9,019 bases of DNA from Thermoflexales bacterium (lineage in GTDB: Bacteria > Chloroflexota > Anaerolineae > Fen-1058), in contig JAUQXD010001168.1 in NCBI GenBank assembly GCA_030834835.1, forward strand, positions 1-9,019, written 5' to 3'. The translations under genes and the position numbers were made by a program. Shown in pieces: positions 5,881 to 9,019 of this stretch. A model generated the notes under the pieces. It was given only the letters and a program-made list of their open reading frames with translations, was not told where the DNA came from and searched no databases. Every line of letters starts with the position of its first letter. The stretch's first letter is position 1.

Positions 5881-8355
5881 GTGGACGGTGAACCAGGATC
5901 GTTCCCGACCCTGGGGTCGAATGACCAGAACCGACGCCCGACGATCGGCTTGCTGATCCGATCTCCCGGTATGTTTTTAGCCGGACTGCAACTAGAGTGG
6001 CAGGGCGTCGTGGATATGGCGCGGGAGCAGGACGTCAATCTGATCTGCTTTCATGGTGGATCGCTGCGCTCACCCCACGAGTTTGAGTCGCAAGCCAATG
6101 TTCTATATGACCTGGTGAGTGCCGAGCGATTGGATGGCCTGGTGATCTGGTCCAGCAATGTAGGGCTGTATCTCACACCGGAACGCATCGCAGAGTTCTT
6201 GGCTCGTTATCGTCCCCTACCCATTATTAGCTGCCAATACGCTGTGCCAGGTATCCCCTCGGTTCTGCAATTCGACTCTCAAGGCACGCGTGAAGCAATT
6301 GTCCACTTGATCAAGGTTCATGGTTGTCGCCAGATTGCTTTTCTACGTGGACCGGAGACTCACTTTGGAGCGCAAGCACGATACCAGGCTTATATTGACA
6401 CGCTGCTCGAACATGGTCTGCCATTGAATCCTGACCTTGTCAGCCCACCCGTAGAATGGGCGGAAGGCTCCATCGCTATCACGTCGCTGCTGGACGAGCG
6501 CAAACTCCGACCGGCGGCTGACTTTGATGCTATCGTCGCGCCGAGTGACTCGATCATGCTAACTGCGATGACCACCCTCCAGGCGCGCGGAATCCCTATC
6601 CCAGGTCAGGTAGCGGTCATCGGGTTTGACGACTCAATAGAGGCCGGGATGGCGATGCCTGCTCTAACGTCGGTGGTAACACCGTTTTACGAACTAGGTC
6701 GGCAAGCTGTTGTTCTACTGCTGGCTCAGCTTCATGGAGATCAGCTACCCGATCGGACATACTTGCCTGGCGCGTTAGTCGTGCGCCAATCGTGCGGCTG
6801 CCTTCCGCGACTCATTAGCCAAGCAGCGGCAGGGCAGGTTACAGCGGCGGGCGAATCGTCCGAAACTGCAGTGGCCGAACGACGTGAATTCATTTTGGCC
6901 GAGATGCAGCGCGCCGTTGGAAATCACGAGCCGCCTCGGGCGTGGACTGGATTGCTGCTGGATAGTTTTATGGCCGAAATGACCGGTCAGGCGTCACACA
7001 ATTTCCTGCATGAACTGAGCGAGATTCTGCGTCAAGTAATGGACTCGGACGGTGACGTCATCGCCTGGGATAGCGCACTCTCAGCGCTGCGCGGCCAGGT
7101 CCTTGCCCGTCTCCCACATGAGTTGCGCGCACACGCCGAGGACCTGTTGCATCAGGCGCGCATCGTGATTGGTGAAGCCGCCGCGCGCGTGTCCGCGCGC
7201 CACACCTACCGCACGCACCAAGACGCGCAGACCTTCCGCAATATCGGCGCCGCACTGATCACGACGTTTGACATAGGCGAATTGATGAACTTGCTCGCGC
7301 AAGGCTTGCCTCGCCTGGGCATTCCGAGTTGTTATCTTGCGGTGTACGAAGATCCACAAAAACCCGGCGAGTGGTCGCGTCTACTCTTAGCTTACGACGA
7401 ACGCGGGCGTATCCCGATTGATCCCAACCGGCAGCGCGTTCCTTCCCGGCAACTGATTCCGGAATATTTGCTGCCGCCGAACCGACAATTCAGCTTTATG
7501 GTTGAGTCGCTATATTTTCGAGAGAACCAACTGGGCTATGTCGTGTTTGAAGCCGGACCCGTCGAACCAGGCGTCTACGAAGTACTTCGCGCGCAAATCA
7601 GTAGTGCGTTGCAGGGTGCCTTCCTTGTCCAGTCATTGCAGCAACAGTCCACCCAACTCGAAGCGGCGAACAAAGAACTGGAAGCGTTTGCCTACTCCGT
7701 CTCGCACGACCTGCGTGCGCCGCTGCGCCACATCGATGGTTTCTTGGATCTACTCCAAACCCGATTGGCCCCCACGCTCGACGAGCAGAACCGTCACTAC
7801 ATGGAGACTGTTTCTAAGGCTGCTCAACGCATGGGCACGTTGATCGACGACCTCTTGGCCTTCTCCCGTATGAGCCGCCACGAACTATCGAGACGATCAG
7901 TGAACTTGGATAGTCTGGCTCATGATGTCATCCTGGAATTGGAGCCAGAAACGCAGGGGCGGAGCATTCACTGGCATCTGGCCGATCTACCCATCGTCAC
8001 CGGCGACCGGGCCATGCTGCGAATCGCGCTCATCAACTTGATCTCGAATGCCTTGAAATTTACGCGCCCGCGCCCGCACGCGGAGATCGAGATCGGTTGT
8101 GACCAGGCCGCCGCCGCGGAAACGATCGTGTTCGTCCGCGACAACGGCGTGGGGTTTGACATGACCTATGCTGATCGACTCTTCGGCGTCTTTCAGCGCC
8201 TGCATCGCGCCGACGAATTTGAAGGCACCGGCATCGGGCTGGCCAATGTCCGCCGCATCATCAACCGGCACGGTGGCCGAACCTGGGCAGAAGGCGCGGT
8301 CGATCACGGCGCGACGTTTTACTTTTCACTGCCGCAATTCACTCCCAAAGGCTGA
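5881..8355 (+). CDS. HK3: soluble histidine kinase with LacI/periplasmic-binding-protein-like sensor, helical linker and GAF-like domain
   Basis: An 824-aa protein joining a sugar-binding-type receptor fold to a kinase in the cytosol. Residues about 19-307 read like the ligand-binding part of LacI-family repressors: TIGLLI start, VVDMAREQDVNLICF, the LDGLVIW strand, FDSQGTREAIVHLI, GCRQIAFLRGP, FDAIVAPSDSIMLTAM, GIPIPGQVAVIGFDD and a closing VVRQSCGC (301-307). No helix-turn-helix head, signal peptide or TM helix precedes it. A mostly helical region (about 330-450) and a GAF-like domain (about 451-585) follow. The kinase core has H609 in SVSHDLRAPLRHIDG, N box NLISNALKF (719-727), G1 DNGVGFD (754-760) and G2 GTGIGL (782-787). 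GTG 5881 is chosen from the AAGGAGG upstream. It is 3 nt after HK2 and 4 nt before a receiver gene, its likely phosphate acceptor. Codon choice in the sensor half looks more mixed than in the core, fitting a fusion. The ligand is unknown. Confidence 0.93.
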   Translation: MDGEPGSFPTLGSNDQNRRPTIGLLIRSPGMFLAGLQLEWQGVVDMAREQDVNLICFHGGSLRSPHEFESQANVLYDLVSAERLDGLVIWSSNVGLYLTPERIAEFLARYRPLPIISCQYAVPGIPSVLQFDSQGTREAIVHLIKVHGCRQIAFLRGPETHFGAQARYQAYIDTLLEHGLPLNPDLVSPPVEWAEGSIAITSLLDERKLRPAADFDAIVAPSDSIMLTAMTTLQARGIPIPGQVAVIGFDDSIEAGMAMPALTSVVTPFYELGRQAVVLLLAQLHGDQLPDRTYLPGALVVRQSCGCLPRLISQAAAGQVTAAGESSETAVAERREFILAEMQRAVGNHEPPRAWTGLLLDSFMAEMTGQASHNFLHELSEILRQVMDSDGDVIAWDSALSALRGQVLARLPHELRAHAEDLLHQARIVIGEAAARVSARHTYRTHQDAQTFRNIGAALITTFDIGELMNLLAQGLPRLGIPSCYLAVYEDPQKPGEWSRLLLAYDERGRIPIDPNRQRVPSRQLIPEYLLPPNRQFSFMVESLYFRENQLGYVVFEAGPVEPGVYEVLRAQISSALQGAFLVQSLQQQSTQLEAANKELEAFAYSVSHDLRAPLRHIDGFLDLLQTRLAPTLDEQNRHYMETVSKAAQRMGTLIDDLLAFSRMSRHELSRRSVNLDSLAHDVILELEPETQGRSIHWHLADLPIVTGDRAMLRIALINLISNALKFTRPRPHAEIEIGCDQAAAAETIVFVRDNGVGFDMTYADRLFGVFQRLHRADEFEGTGIGLANVRRIINRHGGRTWAEGAVDHGATFYFSLPQFTPKG
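8179..8264 (+). repeat. 86-nt exact direct repeat in HK3, matching HK2 5695-5780
   Basis: Every base from the LFGVFQRLHR codons through the GTGIGLANVRRII codons is the same as in HK2. A 47-nt piece of it, covering LHRADEFEGTGIGLA, is also exact in HK1 at 2448-2494. Upstream parts of HK3 differ from HK2 at many third positions, so this short tract stands out. Confidence 0.85.
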
Positions 8356-8359
8356 TAAA

Positions 8360-8848
8360 ATGGGCACACTCAACCGCATTCTGCTGGCCGAAGACGATCC
8401 CGGAGATGTCGAGCTGACCCTGGCAGCGTTGGCTGAATACAACCTGGCCAATGAAATTGTCGTCGTGCGCGACGGCGTGGAAGCGCTGGATTACGTGTAC
8501 CGTCGGGGGCTATTTGCCGATCGGCCCGCTGGCAACCCGGTGGTGATCCTGCTCGATCTCAAGATGCCCCGGCTGGACGGCCTGCAAGTCTTGCGGCAAC
8601 TCAAGGCCGATGCAGCCCTGCGCCGCATCCCGATCGTCACACTGACCTCGTCGCGCGAAAACTACGATCTGGAAGAGTGCTATCGGCTGGGCGTCAATGC
8701 CTATGTCGTGAAGCCGGTGCGCTTCACCGAGTTTGTCGAAGTCGTCAAAAGCCTGGGCGTGTTCTGGGCGCTGATCAATGAACCGCCGCCGGACGGCGAC
8801 CGGCGATCGCAATCGGGCCAGCCTTTGCCTGGCAACCGAAAGGACTAA
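8360..8848 (+). CDS. Single-domain response regulator, Rcp1/CheY-like
   Basis: A 162-aa stand-alone receiver of the type paired with Cph1-like kinases. The acidic pocket is E11, D12, D13 (LLAEDDPGD), the phospho-acceptor D66 in ILLDLKMPRLDG, the switch Thr T96 in IVTLTSS and the conserved K118 in VVKPV. The extra segment between the second helix and the D66 strand (YRRGLFADRPAGNP) is typical of Rcp1-type regulators. After about residue 140 comes only a polar Pro/Gly-rich tail, with no DNA-binding or enzyme output, so it probably acts through protein contact or as a phosphate shuttle. ATG 8360 is 4 nt after the HK3 stop, with AAAGG at 8346-8350 inside HK3; the same-frame extension back to 8168 lies in the HK3 core and is rejected. 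HK3 is the natural donor; HK1 and HK2, with like cores, are possible donors as well. Confidence 0.95.
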   Translation: MGTLNRILLAEDDPGDVELTLAALAEYNLANEIVVVRDGVEALDYVYRRGLFADRPAGNPVVILLDLKMPRLDGLQVLRQLKADAALRRIPIVTLTSSRENYDLEECYRLGVNAYVVKPVRFTEFVEVVKSLGVFWALINEPPPDGDRRSQSGQPLPGNRKD

Positions 8849-8854
8849 TTGGAG

Positions 8855-9019
8855 ATGGATAATTTGATACAGATCCTTCATCTCGAAGACGACGTGCTGG
8901 ACGCGGAGCTCGTGCGGCTCACGCTCGAATCGGCGGGCATCGTGTGCCAGATCGACCGTGTTCAGAACCGTGACGAATTCACCCAGGCGCTCCAGCAGAG
9001 CAAATACGACATTATCCTC
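8855..9019 (+). CDS. Response-regulator receiver domain, N-terminal part (runs off window)
   Basis: The first 55 codons of another receiver: IQILHLEDDVLDAELV gives the acidic pair of the active site (E10, D11, D12), an amphipathic first helix follows, and the window stops at KYDIIL, just before the expected phospho-acceptor Asp. The gene starts 6 nt after the previous stop. ATG 8855 is preceded by AAAGGA at 8839-8844; a TTG at 8864 with GGAG at 8851-8854 is a possible alternative start. Whether this is another single receiver or the front of a hybrid kinase, a diguanylate cyclase or another multi-domain protein cannot be seen; the sequence style (LEDDVLDAELVRLTLESAG) is common at the front of multi-domain PAS/kinase proteins. 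Confidence 0.85.
   Translation, partial: MDNLIQILHLEDDVLDAELVRLTLESAGIVCQIDRVQNRDEFTQALQQSKYDIIL

Noticed and set aside
8168..8359. N-terminal extension of the response regulator inside HK3
   Set aside because: Out-of-frame shadow of the HK3 ATP-binding region; receiver homology begins right at ATG 8360.
1..9019. CRISPR array, tRNA/rRNA genes, insertion sequence or transposase
   Set aside because: No regularly spaced repeats, RNA-gene signatures or transposase-like proteins were seen; the long repeats are explained by paralogous kinase cores.

Overview
The window is a plus-strand cluster of bacterial sensory and signal-transduction genes, all in one direction. Moderately high G+C, tightly packed genes and the mix of families (family-1 solute-binding protein, Cph1-type histidine kinases, a cytosolic LacI-like sensor fused to a kinase, Rcp1-type receivers, MEDS proteins) would fit a Chloroflexota (Anaerolineae-like) genome. 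That placement is an inference from gene style only; the window has no rRNA, tRNA or other phylogenetic marker.

Layout. (1) Positions 2-667: C-terminal part of an ABC-type extracellular solute-binding protein. (2) 684-2627: a membrane histidine kinase, here HK1, with two TM helices, an extracytoplasmic sensor, HAMP, PAS and a HisKA/HATPase core. (3) 2638-3270 and 3314-3934: two tandem, paralogous, stand-alone MEDS-domain proteins. (4) 3935-4044: the only sizeable gap, holding a strong GC-rich hairpin. (5) 4045-5877: HK2, a soluble kinase with an N-terminal GAF-like domain carrying two CxxC pairs, a long coiled coil, PAS and the kinase core. (6) 5881-8355: HK3, a soluble kinase with an N-terminal LacI/periplasmic-binding-protein-like domain and no DNA-binding head, a helical domain, a GAF-like domain and the kinase core. 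(7) 8360-8848: a single-domain Rcp1/CheY-type response regulator. (8) 8855 to the window edge: the start of a second receiver domain. No stretch over 300 bases lacks a gene.

How it may work together. The hairpin divides the cluster into a front block (binding protein, HK1, MEDS pair) and a back block (HK2, HK3, two receivers) whose genes are 3-6 nt apart and probably co-translated. The three kinases have unrelated sensors but share a kinase core: HK1 and HK2 are about 94% identical in DNA over 441 nt by hand alignment, and HK2 and HK3 share an 86-nt exact block. The core appears to have been copied or homogenised locally while the sensor ends were exchanged. The likely picture is convergence of an external solute signal, a cytosolic ligand signal and a possible redox, metal or small-molecule signal (CxxC-GAF, Cys/His-rich MEDS) on shared receivers that lack a DNA-binding output in view. 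The most unusual part is the pair of free-standing MEDS proteins between two kinases.
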